Assembly (NCBI RefSeq): GCF_015230015.1
Contig: NZ_JAAKZC010000014.1
Span: forward strand, 1-57,315
DNA length: 57,315 nucleotides
Reading direction: 5' to 3'
From: Campylobacter concisus
GTDB lineage: Bacteria > Campylobacterota > Campylobacteria > Campylobacterales > Campylobacteraceae
Shown here piece after piece: positions 45,895-54,559 of this stretch. The notes beneath the pieces are model-generated. The model ran no database searches and was not told the DNA's origin. It saw nothing but the letters and a program-made list of their open reading frames with translations. Position 1 is the first letter of the stretch, and the number at the start of each line of letters is the position of its first letter. Both the position numbers and the translations under genes were made by a program.

Positions 45895-46335
45895 TTACTT
45901 TGAAATTTTAACGACTTTATCATTGTCACTTCTTAGAAAATAAATTTCTCTTCGTCCGTCATAAAGGACTTTGCCGCTTATTTTTTGCTCGTTTTGTAAA
46001 TTTGAAGATAGATCTATCTCAAGTGGCTTACTCATAAAATAAGCCTCGCCCAAGCTTCGTCCAAAATCAGGATACCAACTAAGTGCGCAAAGCACGAGCA
46101 AGAGCAGATAAAAGGCTCTAAAAATTTTTCTAAATGGCGCATAAAAGAAACAATATCCAAATATAAAAAACACAGGTAAAAGCCACAAAAAAGGCACGTT
46201 ATCTACAAAAATCACATTGAAATACTCATTTATGCCATAAAATGAAAAGTAGTTGTTGTAAATTCCAACAAATAGCGTAAAAATAGGAGCAAGAACAAAT
46301 ATAATGCCAGTAAAAAATGCATTTAGAATTTTCAT
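45895..46335 (-). CDS. Small membrane protein of unknown function
   Basis: A 146-residue protein with three hydrophobic segments (about 5-28, 47-68 and 72-92) and a C-terminal domain of about 50 residues that is probably periplasmic (SKPLEIDLSSNLQNEQKISGKVLYDGRREIYFLRSDN). I do not recognise the family. It sits 49 bases before DUF507 on the same strand. GAGGAGAG precedes the ATG. Confidence 0.6.
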   Translation of the reverse strand: MKILNAFFTGIIFVLAPIFTLFVGIYNNYFSFYGINEYFNVIFVDNVPFLWLLPVFFIFGYCFFYAPFRKIFRAFYLLLLVLCALSWYPDFGRSLGEAYFMSKPLEIDLSSNLQNEQKISGKVLYDGRREIYFLRSDNDKVVKISK

Positions 46336-46530
46336 AAACTCTCCTCTTGGGCGAGATTATATTAAATATAAGCTTTAATATTGCACTAAATTTAACCTAT
46401 AAAGTAAATTTTAACTTGCTAATTTCACAAAAAATTTAAAAAACTAGGCGCAAAAGGTGAAATTTAAGCTAAGTGTGACATTTTTTATATAAATTTTTAG
46501 GATATATTTTTGAAACTTTTAGAGGAATTT

Positions 46531-46570
46531 GAAAAAGAAATTTAGTCTTTGCTGTATAGCAAAGACTAAA
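46531..46570 (-). terminator. Strong terminator after focA
   Basis: A 13-bp perfect stem (arms 46541-46553 and 46558-46570, with AGTCTTTGCT core) closed by a 4-base loop. On the minus strand it begins 6 bases after the focA stop and is followed by TTTCTTTTTC. It ends transcription of focA and probably of the hyf operon. Confidence 0.82.
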
Positions 46571-46576
46571 GGTTGA

Positions 46577-47437
46577 TTAAGCTTTTTTCTTCATATCAAA
46601 TTTATTAGCCATGAAGCCAACAAGACCAACAAAGAAAAGACCACCGCAGATATTGCCAAGTGTAACTGGAACTAGGTTTTTACCTATGAAATTTCCCCAG
46701 TTTAGCATATCTAGCTTATCAGCTGTAGTGTGAAGTAACGCTGCTGCTGCATTGATGTCGCCGCCACTTGCTGCGATATAGTGAGCTTTAGAGATGATAG
46801 CTTCAGTGATGATGAACATATTTGCAACGCAGTGTTCCATTGAGCAAGCAACGAATGCGCCGATCATCCACATGATCGCGAAGAATTTACCAGATAGGTT
46901 GCTCTCGCTTGTCGCAGTCCAGATAGACATACAAACAAAGACGTTACAAAAGATACCGCGGATAAATAGCTCGTGAAATGGCGCTGTGATCTTGCCGATA
47001 CCAGCTGGTACGAAGTGCTGTAAGATGTAGCCGTCGTATTTTAGTGGCAAGCCTGAGTAGTAGTACATATAAGCGATCAATGCACCGCCAATAAAGTTAA
47101 ATATCCAAACGATAGCCCAGTAGCTTATGGTTTTGCCAAGTGGCAATTTGCCATCATATGCACTAACGCCGCTTAAAATAGAGCTAGTAAATAGGTGACC
47201 ACCATAAAATACAACCATCATGAGGCCGCAACTAAATGTGATACCACCGATGAAGTTTGAAAGACCGATAGACTGTTTTTCAGCCATACCAACTGTTGAG
47301 TGAGCCCAAAAAATATCACCCATTGCAATAGCAGCTCCAGCCATAATAGCAAGGAATATAATGCTTACAAGTGGCGTATGAGCTTTATGCTCCATAGAAC
47401 TTGACACCGCTTGAGCGGTTTCTGCCGGATTTAACAT
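46577..47437 (-). CDS. focA: Formate/nitrite transporter FocA
   Basis: A 286-residue FNT-family channel with six membrane helices. SNFIGGITFSCGLMMVVFYGGHLFTSS, WIFNFIGGALIAY, and GNICGGLFFVGLVG carry the family's repeated core, and the pore His is in SMEHCVANM. It exchanges formate across the membrane, supplying or removing substrate for formate hydrogenlyase. The ATG at 47437 follows AGGAGACGTG; a GTG lies one codon earlier. It follows hycI by 185 bases and may have its own promoter. Confidence 0.93.
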   Translation of the reverse strand: MLNPAETAQAVSSSMEHKAHTPLVSIIFLAIMAGAAIAMGDIFWAHSTVGMAEKQSIGLSNFIGGITFSCGLMMVVFYGGHLFTSSILSGVSAYDGKLPLGKTISYWAIVWIFNFIGGALIAYMYYYSGLPLKYDGYILQHFVPAGIGKITAPFHELFIRGIFCNVFVCMSIWTATSESNLSGKFFAIMWMIGAFVACSMEHCVANMFIITEAIISKAHYIAASGGDINAAAALLHTTADKLDMLNWGNFIGKNLVPVTLGNICGGLFFVGLVGFMANKFDMKKKA

Positions 47438-47463
47438 CACGTCTCCTTTTTATTTGACCTTCT

Positions 47464-47477
47464 TTGATCTATAACAA
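47464..47477 (-). promoter_or_regulatory. FNR-like box in the hycI-focA gap
   Basis: TTGATCTATAACAA matches TTGATNNNNATCAA at 9 of 10 positions and lies 27-40 bases before the focA ATG. A TATATT box sits just upstream of it on the minus strand (near 47486-47481). A site downstream of -10 would repress rather than activate. It could be chance in AT-rich DNA. The remaining 185-base gap holds no gene. Confidence 0.3.
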
Positions 47478-47622
47478 ATATAAAGCAAAGAAGTAGTGCC
47501 AAAGATAGACATTTTAGCGTCAAAATTTAATGTTTAAAAATTAGTTTTACACTAAATTTCAAATCCAAAATGATCAAATTTATCTTTAGCAAACCCCAGA
47601 TTAAATTTAGCTCTTACTAAAT

Positions 47623-48069
47623 TTAACCAACTAAATTTTTATCAATCTCTACAATTCTTAAAAAAGCTTTTCTGGCACTTTTTTTAGCCTGCTCGCTTAG
47701 CCCCTCCTCAAAATCAAGGACATTTTCAAGCAAGACACTAATGCCAAGAAAAAGCGTCTTTGGACAAATTTTACGCAAATAGCTTAAAAGCACCGGCGTT
47801 GGGAGGTTGTGGGTTGAGTAGATGTAGTCTCTATCGTCACTTAGGTCAAAAAACTCTATCTTATCCTCATCAAAGCCGCTCATCGCATCGACTACTATCA
47901 AAATGTCAGGCGCAAATTCTCTAATAGCTGAAAATTCATTCTCAGGCACATCCTGCCCAAAAAAGACCTTCCACTCTTTTAGCTCAGTTTCTACGATGCG
48001 GCCGACTTCATTACCAACATCATCGTCGCCACGCATAGGATTACCGATGCAAAGGATGGCCTTTTTCAT
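47623..48069 (-). CDS. hycI: Hydrogenase maturation protease HycI
   Basis: A 148-residue endopeptidase that removes the C-terminal tail of the hydrogenase large subunit after nickel insertion. Motifs: CIGNPMRGDDDVG (metal-binding Asp), LIVVDAMSG (second Asp) and STHNLPTPVLLSYL (His). These identify the HycI/HyaD family, and location in the hyf operon makes HyfG the substrate. ATG 48069 overlaps the hycH stop (TGATG) and follows AAGGA. Confidence 0.9.
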   Translation of the reverse strand: MKKAILCIGNPMRGDDDVGNEVGRIVETELKEWKVFFGQDVPENEFSAIREFAPDILIVVDAMSGFDEDKIEFFDLSDDRDYIYSTHNLPTPVLLSYLRKICPKTLFLGISVLLENVLDFEEGLSEQAKKSARKAFLRIVEIDKNLVG

Positions 48070-48413
48070 CAAAAGTCCTTCCTAAGCACGATATATCCCT
48101 CTTTTAAATTTGCCAAAATTTCTTTAAGCTTACACTCACAAAGCTGTGGCAAGAGTCTAGCGATATGCTCAGCAAAAATTTCAACTTCAAAATACTTGCT
48201 TAAATTTCCGATCTTAAATTTCACATATTCGCCTGAGTTTTTGATCATCTCGTCAAATTCCTCATCGCTTAGCTCTAAGACCTTCTCGCTAAAATCAATC
48301 GTACCAACGCCGTGTCCCACGCAAGTGGAGAAAATTTTTATCTCCTTTAGCTCGCGTGGAAGCTTTTCGTTGTCGTCCATATGCCTTTTTGTAAGCTTAT
48401 AAACTTGTATCAT
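48069..48413 (-). CDS. hycH: Formate hydrogenlyase maturation protein HycH/HyfJ
   Basis: A 114-residue cytosolic protein; FSTCVGHGVGTIDFSEKVLELSDEEFDEM matches HycH (PF07450), needed to convert the HycE-type precursor into a form ready for processing. Shorter than E. coli HycH (136). Overlaps hyfI (ATGA) and hycI. Confidence 0.82.
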   Translation of the reverse strand: MIQVYKLTKRHMDDNEKLPRELKEIKIFSTCVGHGVGTIDFSEKVLELSDEEFDEMIKNSGEYVKFKIGNLSKYFEVEIFAEHIARLLPQLCECKLKEILANLKEGYIVLRKDF

Positions 48414-49234
48414 CTTTTACTCCAAACCTCACTATCAACATCAATCGCAAAATTTTTACCAGCTTTTGCATATTTTAGATAGACATCGTTGTGTAAAAGT
48501 GCCATACACTCAGCATATCTAGGATCATCTTCTTTTTTGATAGCTGCTATAACCGCTTCACGTGCAAGCTCTGGGTTGTGGATATCACTTGAGCCCTTGA
48601 TAGCGTCCATATATTTTTCAAATAGTGTTCTACCAAAGATATAACTCATCAGCCTTTTACTTTCAGCATGCAAGTCACGTTCAAACAAGATATCGCCCAT
48701 TACTGACTTTTTAACCGGAGGAGGCGTAGTGCTGTCGTTTTCATAGCTTTTTTTGTGTAGCTTTTGATCAATGATGCCAAGAGCCATACCTAGACCATAA
48801 ATAACACTTGCTGGGTGTGGAGGGCAGCCTGGGATATAGACATCAACTGGTATGATCTTATCTATACCACCCCAAACGCTGTAAGCGTCGTGGAAAATTC
48901 CGCCAGTACTTCCACAAGCACCAAAAGCAACTACGATCTTAGGATCTGGAGCTGCTTCATAAGCACGAAGAAGTGGGTAATACATCTGTCTTGTGACTGG
49001 TCCTGAGCAAAGCAAGATATCAGCGTGTCTTGGGTTTGCTACAAGCTTAAAGCCAAAGCGCTCTGGGTCCCACATCGGAGTGATAGCAGCGAAAATTTCG
49101 ATCTCACAACCGTTGCAGCTTCCGCAGTCGATCCTATAAACGCTAAAGCTTCTTTTGATATTTTTTAAATGCTCTAGCTTTGCAGTTAGGTCATTTGCTG
49201 TTTTTATGTCCTCTGGGACTTGATATAGACTCAT
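48410..49234 (-). CDS. hyfI: Hydrogenase-4 small subunit HyfI (NuoB-like)
   Basis: A 274-residue subunit holding the proximal [4Fe-4S] cluster. Cys ligands lie in DCGSCNGCEIEIFAA, CSGPVTRQM, AFGACGSTGGIF and IPGCPPHPASVI. The NuoB/HycG core takes residues 30-160; a helical C-terminal extension of about 100 residues (to SEVWSKR) is typical of HyfI. Coupled by overlap to hyfH and hycH. Confidence 0.95.
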   Translation of the reverse strand: MSLYQVPEDIKTANDLTAKLEHLKNIKRSFSVYRIDCGSCNGCEIEIFAAITPMWDPERFGFKLVANPRHADILLCSGPVTRQMYYPLLRAYEAAPDPKIVVAFGACGSTGGIFHDAYSVWGGIDKIIPVDVYIPGCPPHPASVIYGLGMALGIIDQKLHKKSYENDSTTPPPVKKSVMGDILFERDLHAESKRLMSYIFGRTLFEKYMDAIKGSSDIHNPELAREAVIAAIKKEDDPRYAECMALLHNDVYLKYAKAGKNFAIDVDSEVWSKR

Positions 49235-49770
49235 TTTATAGCCTCCTCAACACCTTTTGTTAGCCTCTCAGCAGATTGATTTTTCTTGCACTCTGGGCAG
49301 ATAAAAAGATACTCTTTTGCCTCTTCAAGTCTGCCTGGGAGTAAATTTGCTGTGCCAAGCTTTTCAAGGGTGAAATTTATAAGCCTTTTTGGCGTAAATG
49401 GCTTGCCGCAGCATTTGCAAGTTTGCATCTCAAGCTCGCCTCTTTGTATAAGAGCGCTCTTGTCAAATTTAACCGCAAGCTCAAAGCTATCGCTAAGTCT
49501 TACAGCTCCAGTTGGGCAAACCTCATCGCAGCGTCCGCAGAATATGCAGCGACCGCAGTCAAACTGCCAAACAAGTCTTGTTTGCTCATCGTTCATCTTA
49601 AGCTCTATTGCGTTACTAGGACAAGCGATACCGCAAGCTGCACAACCTATACAAAGATCGTATGTATAGTCTGGCTGACCGCGGAAATTCTCAGGCACAA
49701 TATATGGCTCAAATGGATAGGCGTATGTCGCCTTTCCATATTTTTCTGTGATGTCAAATAACTTCATCAT
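49231..49770 (-). CDS. hyfH: Hydrogenase-4 electron-transfer protein HyfH
   Basis: A 179-residue ferredoxin-type subunit (NuoI/HycF-like). Two [4Fe-4S] motifs: CIGCAACGIACP (about 41) and CGRCIFCGRCDEVCP (about 72). A further pair, CKCCGKPF and CPEC in the C-terminal half, could bind zinc as in HycF-type proteins. It links HyfA and the small subunit. Overlaps both neighbours. Confidence 0.93.
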   Translation of the reverse strand: MMKLFDITEKYGKATYAYPFEPYIVPENFRGQPDYTYDLCIGCAACGIACPSNAIELKMNDEQTRLVWQFDCGRCIFCGRCDEVCPTGAVRLSDSFELAVKFDKSALIQRGELEMQTCKCCGKPFTPKRLINFTLEKLGTANLLPGRLEEAKEYLFICPECKKNQSAERLTKGVEEAIK

Positions 49771-51503
49771 CTTAAATCCTTCTTACTAACCCCGCCATCT
49801 TGACAGAATTTTTTAAGGTCTTTTTCTGTTAAAATTTTACTTTTTTTAGTCCTTACATCAACCAAAGTAACACGCTCGGTGCATGAGTAGCAAGGGTCAA
49901 GTGAGCAAACGATAAGTGCAGCGTCACTTATGTTGTTTCCTCTAAATTGATACCTTAGGCTTGGCCAGTTGTTATATGTCGCAGCCCTACATCTCCAGCG
50001 ATATACTTTTTGAGCGCTACCTTGCATGATCCAGTGAACGTTCTCACCACGTGGTGCTTCATCGTGACCAAGTGCGAAATTCTCAGGTTTGATCATAGTC
50101 ACAGGATCGATCATGATCGGAGTTTGAGGCATCATCTCAAAGCATTGGCGGATGATGTGGATAGAGCTTTTTAGCTCTTTATATCTAACCATCTCACGAG
50201 CAAAAACGTCGCAACCATGCTCAACTGCTACTTCAAATTCTATCTGTTTGAAGAAGTCGTATGGGTGATCGTAGCGGTTATCGCGTTTGAAGCCAGAGCC
50301 TCTCATATTTGGACCAACTGGGCTAAAGTCACGTGCTATTTGACGGTCTAAGATACCTACACCTTTCCAGCGTCCGATTTGGCGTTTATCTTCCAAAACT
50401 GCATCCCAAATTTCTGAAATTTGAATATCGAGTTTATTGATGATCTCTAAGCCTTTTTTGATCTCATGGTTTGTCATATCACGTCTTAAGCCACCCATAA
50501 CGACGTTGCCGTATGTTTTACGTCCGCCAGTTACAAGCTGAGCTAGCTCCATAGAGTACTCACGAACCCTAAAGATATGCATAAATGCGTTGTAGTTACC
50601 AGTAACCTCACAAGCTAGACCGATATTTAAAAGGTGGCTGTGAAGACGCTCGATCTCAAGACAGATAACGCGTATAGCTTGAGCTCTTAATGGGATTTCA
50701 AGCTTGATAGCTTTTTCTGCTGCCTCGATACACGCAATAGCGTGAGCATAACCACAAATTCCGCAAACACGCTCTGCAAGATAGCCCATTTGATCATAGT
50801 TCATTCTGTTTTCAGCTAGCTTTTCCATACCGCGGTGTTGATAGAACAAGCGATAATCAGCGTCGATGATCTCGTCACCGTCACAGAAAAGTCTAAAGTG
50901 ACCTGGTTCATCAGATGTAACGTGTAGTGGTCCAAGTGGCACATCAACTACTGCATCACCTGTTGGGAACAAAAACTCCGCATCAGGCTCATCTCTATGA
51001 TCCACTGGATCAGGGCGGTAGCGGTAGTCCATAGCATCTTTTCTAAGTGGGTGAAGTCCGTCTGGCCAGTCATCACTTAAAACTAGACGTCTTTTATCAG
51101 GCAGACCCTCAGCTACTAGACCAAACATATCATAAGCTTCTCTTTCATACCAAACACAAGCTGGCACAAGCGGAGTAACTGATGGAAATGTCGGATCGCT
51201 TCCTGGGATAAGAGTTTTAACTGTGATAAAGCACTTATCCTCAGCTGCAAAGTCGTCCGCCTCAGTCATCTTGCTACCTTCCATTGAGATAGCATAGTAA
51301 AGCGCATAGCAGCCATTTATCTGACGCTCGTCGTTTGGTATCATAGTGCTTATAAAGCCACCGATATCATAATAAAGTGTTTTAACAGCTAGTGGAAGAT
51401 CGTTTCTATCAACCAAAACTGTGATCTGATCGTCTGCTTGACGAGTTACTTCTAAAATTTTTACCTTTGTTTTTAGGATTTCAACAAATTTATCGCCTCT
51501 CAT
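49767..51503 (-). CDS. hyfG: [NiFe]-hydrogenase-4 large subunit HyfG
   Basis: A 578-residue fused NuoC-NuoD-type subunit. Residues 1-160 are the 30-kDa NuoC-like domain (YEREAYDMFGLVAEGLPDKRRLVLSDDWPDG). The NuoD-like part carries both nickel-ligand pairs: AERVCGICGYAHAIACIEA (about 247) and DPCYSCTERV near 545, followed by a tail of about 30 residues to be cut by HycI. It makes H2 from protons with electrons from formate. Confidence 0.96.
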   Translation of the reverse strand: MRGDKFVEILKTKVKILEVTRQADDQITVLVDRNDLPLAVKTLYYDIGGFISTMIPNDERQINGCYALYYAISMEGSKMTEADDFAAEDKCFITVKTLIPGSDPTFPSVTPLVPACVWYEREAYDMFGLVAEGLPDKRRLVLSDDWPDGLHPLRKDAMDYRYRPDPVDHRDEPDAEFLFPTGDAVVDVPLGPLHVTSDEPGHFRLFCDGDEIIDADYRLFYQHRGMEKLAENRMNYDQMGYLAERVCGICGYAHAIACIEAAEKAIKLEIPLRAQAIRVICLEIERLHSHLLNIGLACEVTGNYNAFMHIFRVREYSMELAQLVTGGRKTYGNVVMGGLRRDMTNHEIKKGLEIINKLDIQISEIWDAVLEDKRQIGRWKGVGILDRQIARDFSPVGPNMRGSGFKRDNRYDHPYDFFKQIEFEVAVEHGCDVFAREMVRYKELKSSIHIIRQCFEMMPQTPIMIDPVTMIKPENFALGHDEAPRGENVHWIMQGSAQKVYRWRCRAATYNNWPSLRYQFRGNNISDAALIVCSLDPCYSCTERVTLVDVRTKKSKILTEKDLKKFCQDGGVSKKDLR

Positions 51504-52981
51504 TTTAAAGCTCCCATCATTATATTAACACCGTTATTTACTAGCGTATAAAAGCTATCTACGTGCCATACGCCAAAGATTATGATAAGGGCACAGAGTG
51601 CTATAAGAGGTAAATTTTCAAATAAACTCATCTCTTTATTATGAACAACCACACCTTTTGGCTCGCCAAAACTTGCCATGTTAAAGTGCGCAAAGTCAGC
51701 TATGAAAATAACTGCAAGTGCAATAGCAAATAGCGCAACTGCAATGTATTGACCACTTGTGATAGCTCCGACAAAGACGTTATATTCGCTAACAAATATA
51801 GCAAATGCTGGAACACCAACTAGTGAGCATACAGCTGCACCAAACATAATAGTTGTAATAGGTGCGATCTTAACCATGCCGCCCATCTTACTCATATCTT
51901 TGTGGCCGTAAATTCTTGCTATGTTACCTGTTGAGCAGAAAGCCAAAGCTTTTGTGAAGCTGTGAGCTAAGCAGTGGAATATCGCTGCAAATAGACCAAA
52001 TTTACCGCCAACACCAAGTGCAAATGCGATAACACCCATGTGAACGATTGAGTGGTATGCAAACATTCTTTTTACGTTGTGTTGTCTTATTAGGAAAAAT
52101 CCTGCTACAAAAAGTGTGATAGTTCCTGATACGATCATTACGCCTTCAACAAAGCTAAATCCAACTGCTTGAGCTGTGATAGCGTAGTATCTTAAAAGTG
52201 CAAGCATCGCACATTTTAAAAGTACGCCTGATAGCAATGCTGAGATAGGTGCTGGACCTTCAGCGTGAACGTCTGGCAACCAAGTGTGAGTTGGAGCTAG
52301 ACCAGCTTTTGTACCAAAACCAATTAGCGCAAACACAAAGATAAGTTTTGCTGCATCTGGGTTTAAATTTTTAGCGTTAGCCATTATGCTTGAAAACTGC
52401 ATAGAAGCCTCGCCGTCTCCTAGTGTGCTATATGTAGCTGAGTATAGAAGAACGGTTGCATAAAGAGCAAATGCTAGACCGATTGAGCAAAGAACGATGT
52501 ATTTATAACCACTCTCTGTTGATTTTTGATCTTTGTGAATAGCAACCAAAAATACAGAAGCTAGTGTAGTAGCCTCTATAGCTGCCCACATAAACGCAAC
52601 GTTGTTGCAAATAACACTTAAAGTCATTGTAAAGATAAATACATGGCTTAGTGCGTAGTATTTTTTAAGATCACTTAAATGAATGTGTCCATCTTCAAGT
52701 TCCCATCTCATATAGTGGATAGAGTAGAAATTTACTATAAATCCAGTTACGGCGATAAGCACTAAGAAAACACAGCCTAAGCTATCTAAAAACAAAAATT
52801 TATCAAAACTATAAAAAGTTCCGCCACTTAAAACTTTAAGAACATTGTTAAGTAAAGCCACTGATGTCGCAGCAGAAAACAAGACATGAAGTCCGCTAAG
52901 TACTGCATAGCTTTTAGGACTTAAAAACAAGATCAAAGCACCAAGGAGCGGTATGATAAGTATTAAAGCTAAACTATCCAT
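51500..52981 (-). CDS. hyfF: Hydrogenase-4 membrane subunit HyfF (antiporter-like)
   Basis: A 493-residue, about 14-helix subunit of the NuoL/M/N-Mrp family. Key residues: WAAIEATTLASVFLVAIHK (Glu), FGTKAGLAPTHTWLPDVHAEGPAPISALLSG (Lys and His) and AYHSIVHMGVIAFALG. It is one of two antiporter-like subunits here and could pump H+ or Na+ during FHL turnover. Overlaps hyfG. Confidence 0.93.
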   Translation of the reverse strand: MDSLALILIIPLLGALILFLSPKSYAVLSGLHVLFSAATSVALLNNVLKVLSGGTFYSFDKFLFLDSLGCVFLVLIAVTGFIVNFYSIHYMRWELEDGHIHLSDLKKYYALSHVFIFTMTLSVICNNVAFMWAAIEATTLASVFLVAIHKDQKSTESGYKYIVLCSIGLAFALYATVLLYSATYSTLGDGEASMQFSSIMANAKNLNPDAAKLIFVFALIGFGTKAGLAPTHTWLPDVHAEGPAPISALLSGVLLKCAMLALLRYYAITAQAVGFSFVEGVMIVSGTITLFVAGFFLIRQHNVKRMFAYHSIVHMGVIAFALGVGGKFGLFAAIFHCLAHSFTKALAFCSTGNIARIYGHKDMSKMGGMVKIAPITTIMFGAAVCSLVGVPAFAIFVSEYNVFVGAITSGQYIAVALFAIALAVIFIADFAHFNMASFGEPKGVVVHNKEMSLFENLPLIALCALIIIFGVWHVDSFYTLVNNGVNIMMGALK

Positions 52982-52983
52982 CT

Positions 52984-53628
52984 CTAACCCCTTAAATTTG
53001 AAGCTTTAGAAGTATCTAAGCTATCATAAGCTTTATAAAATCTAATCGCTAGAACGCTCATGATAATAACAGCAAATATCGCATCTGTTAAAATTCCAAG
53101 CTCAACTAGCTCATGTGAGTTGTAAGCCATTAGAGCAAGGCTTAGGTGGATACCGTTTTCAAACAAGCAGTAAGCTAGAATTTGTTTTACAAATGAGTTT
53201 CTTAACATAAAGCCAAAAATTCCCATCATAAAGACTGTTCCAGCAGCGATTAACATAATCTCTTCTTTGATAAGAGAGAATTTTAAAAATATAGGGTGGA
53301 TACTCATTGAAAGAGCTAGAGAAAATCCCATAGCAATAACAGGGCTTACAAAAAATCCACCAACTGGCTCGTCTTCGCTAACTACGCCAAGTTTTTTGAT
53401 AAGCCAGAACAAAATTCCTGGCACGAAAAGAACTTTGGTAAAAAACGCAACGATCGCCCAAGTTTTTAGCTGCTCAGCGTTAAATTTCTCAGATAGCAAG
53501 AAAAATATACTAACTAAAAGTAGCGTCTCTATCGCATAAGCGATGATTGAGAGTTTCAAGCTTCTAAGGCCAAAAACTGCAAGCGAAGTTACGATCATGC
53601 AAATGGCTAATATATCTAGTGTTTGCAT
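52984..53628 (-). CDS. hyfE: Hydrogenase-4 membrane subunit HyfE
   Basis: A 214-residue protein with about six helices, NuoK-like at its C-terminal half (GFMLRNSFVKQILAYCLFENGIHLSLAL, conserved Glu in the membrane). HyfE is found in hyf but not hyc operons, so it diagnoses the hydrogenase-4 type. Spacing to both neighbours is 1-2 bases. Confidence 0.9.
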   Translation of the reverse strand: MQTLDILAICMIVTSLAVFGLRSLKLSIIAYAIETLLLVSIFFLLSEKFNAEQLKTWAIVAFFTKVLFVPGILFWLIKKLGVVSEDEPVGGFFVSPVIAMGFSLALSMSIHPIFLKFSLIKEEIMLIAAGTVFMMGIFGFMLRNSFVKQILAYCLFENGIHLSLALMAYNSHELVELGILTDAIFAVIIMSVLAIRFYKAYDSLDTSKASNLRG

Positions 53629-53629
53629 C

Positions 53630-54550
53630 TCACGCTCCTACTACATAAAGTGTTAGTGCAACAAACGAAATAGCAAGTGCACCAAGAGCATTTTTGCGTA
53701 AAGATGAAGTCATTTTAAAGCGTGGTCCAAAGTTGTCTATAAATACAGCTGCGACGTAAAATACTCCAGTTTTTATCACAAAAACGATAATAGCTAAGAA
53801 AGGATTGCTAAAATTCCATGGCTCAAATATGCTTAGGAAAAGTCCTATCATAGCAAACTGTTTTAATATAAGTGATGCTTGAACTAAGCCAAGGTCGCTA
53901 CCAGCATACTCACCAAGAACACCCTCTTGAAGCTCTTGTTCTGCTTCAGCTAAGTCAAATGGCTTTCTACCAGTCTCAACATACATACACCACAAAAATG
54001 CGATAGAAGCAACGGCAAAACTTGGAATTTGATATCCGATAACGCCAGTTCTTACCATCTCTTGGATCTCAACTAAATTTGATGTTTTAGCTGCAAGCAT
54101 AACTACGATTAAACACATAATCATAACTGGCTCAACATAAACACCAAGCATTTGCTCCCTGCCGCCACCTGTTGCTGCAAATGGGTTGCCACTATCCATT
54201 GAAGCTGCACCAAATACAAATCTAAGTAGCGCACCAAGATAGAGGATAACAAATATATCTGAGTAAGCTCCAAATACAGTGTCTTTGCTATAAGTGATAG
54301 GTATAGCAGCTAGCACTGCAGCTGAAGTTGCAAAAAGGAAAAATGGAGCCCATCTAAATACCCAGTGTGAGCACTCAGGGACGGTTCTTCCTCTTCTAAA
54401 AAGCTTTATAATGTCGCGATATGTTTGAAAGAAATCGCTACCTTGTTTTGATTGAAGTTTAGCTCTAAGTTTTCTTGCCATACCATCAAACAAAGGAGCT
54501 ACCAAAACGATAACGACTACTTGAAATATCATTAAAAGTATAGTTTGCAT
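53630..54550 (-). CDS. hyfC: Hydrogenase-4 membrane subunit HyfC (NuoH-like)
   Basis: A 306-residue, eight-helix subunit of the NuoH/HycD family. It has SDFFQTYRDIIKLFRRGRTVPE, FAATGGGREQMLGVYVEP and the diagnostic RKPFDLAEAEQELQEGVLGEYAGSDLG loop that contacts the soluble arm. It couples electron transfer to the membrane arm. Confidence 0.94.
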   Translation of the reverse strand: MQTILLMIFQVVVIVLVAPLFDGMARKLRAKLQSKQGSDFFQTYRDIIKLFRRGRTVPECSHWVFRWAPFFLFATSAAVLAAIPITYSKDTVFGAYSDIFVILYLGALLRFVFGAASMDSGNPFAATGGGREQMLGVYVEPVMIMCLIVVMLAAKTSNLVEIQEMVRTGVIGYQIPSFAVASIAFLWCMYVETGRKPFDLAEAEQELQEGVLGEYAGSDLGLVQASLILKQFAMIGLFLSIFEPWNFSNPFLAIIVFVIKTGVFYVAAVFIDNFGPRFKMTSSLRKNALGALAISFVALTLYVVGA

Positions 54551-54559
54551 TTTCGTCTC

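Noticed and set aside
47495-47520. Sigma-54-like TGGCAC...TTTGC pattern upstream of focA (minus strand)
   Set aside because: The GG and GC are 12 bases apart instead of the required 10.
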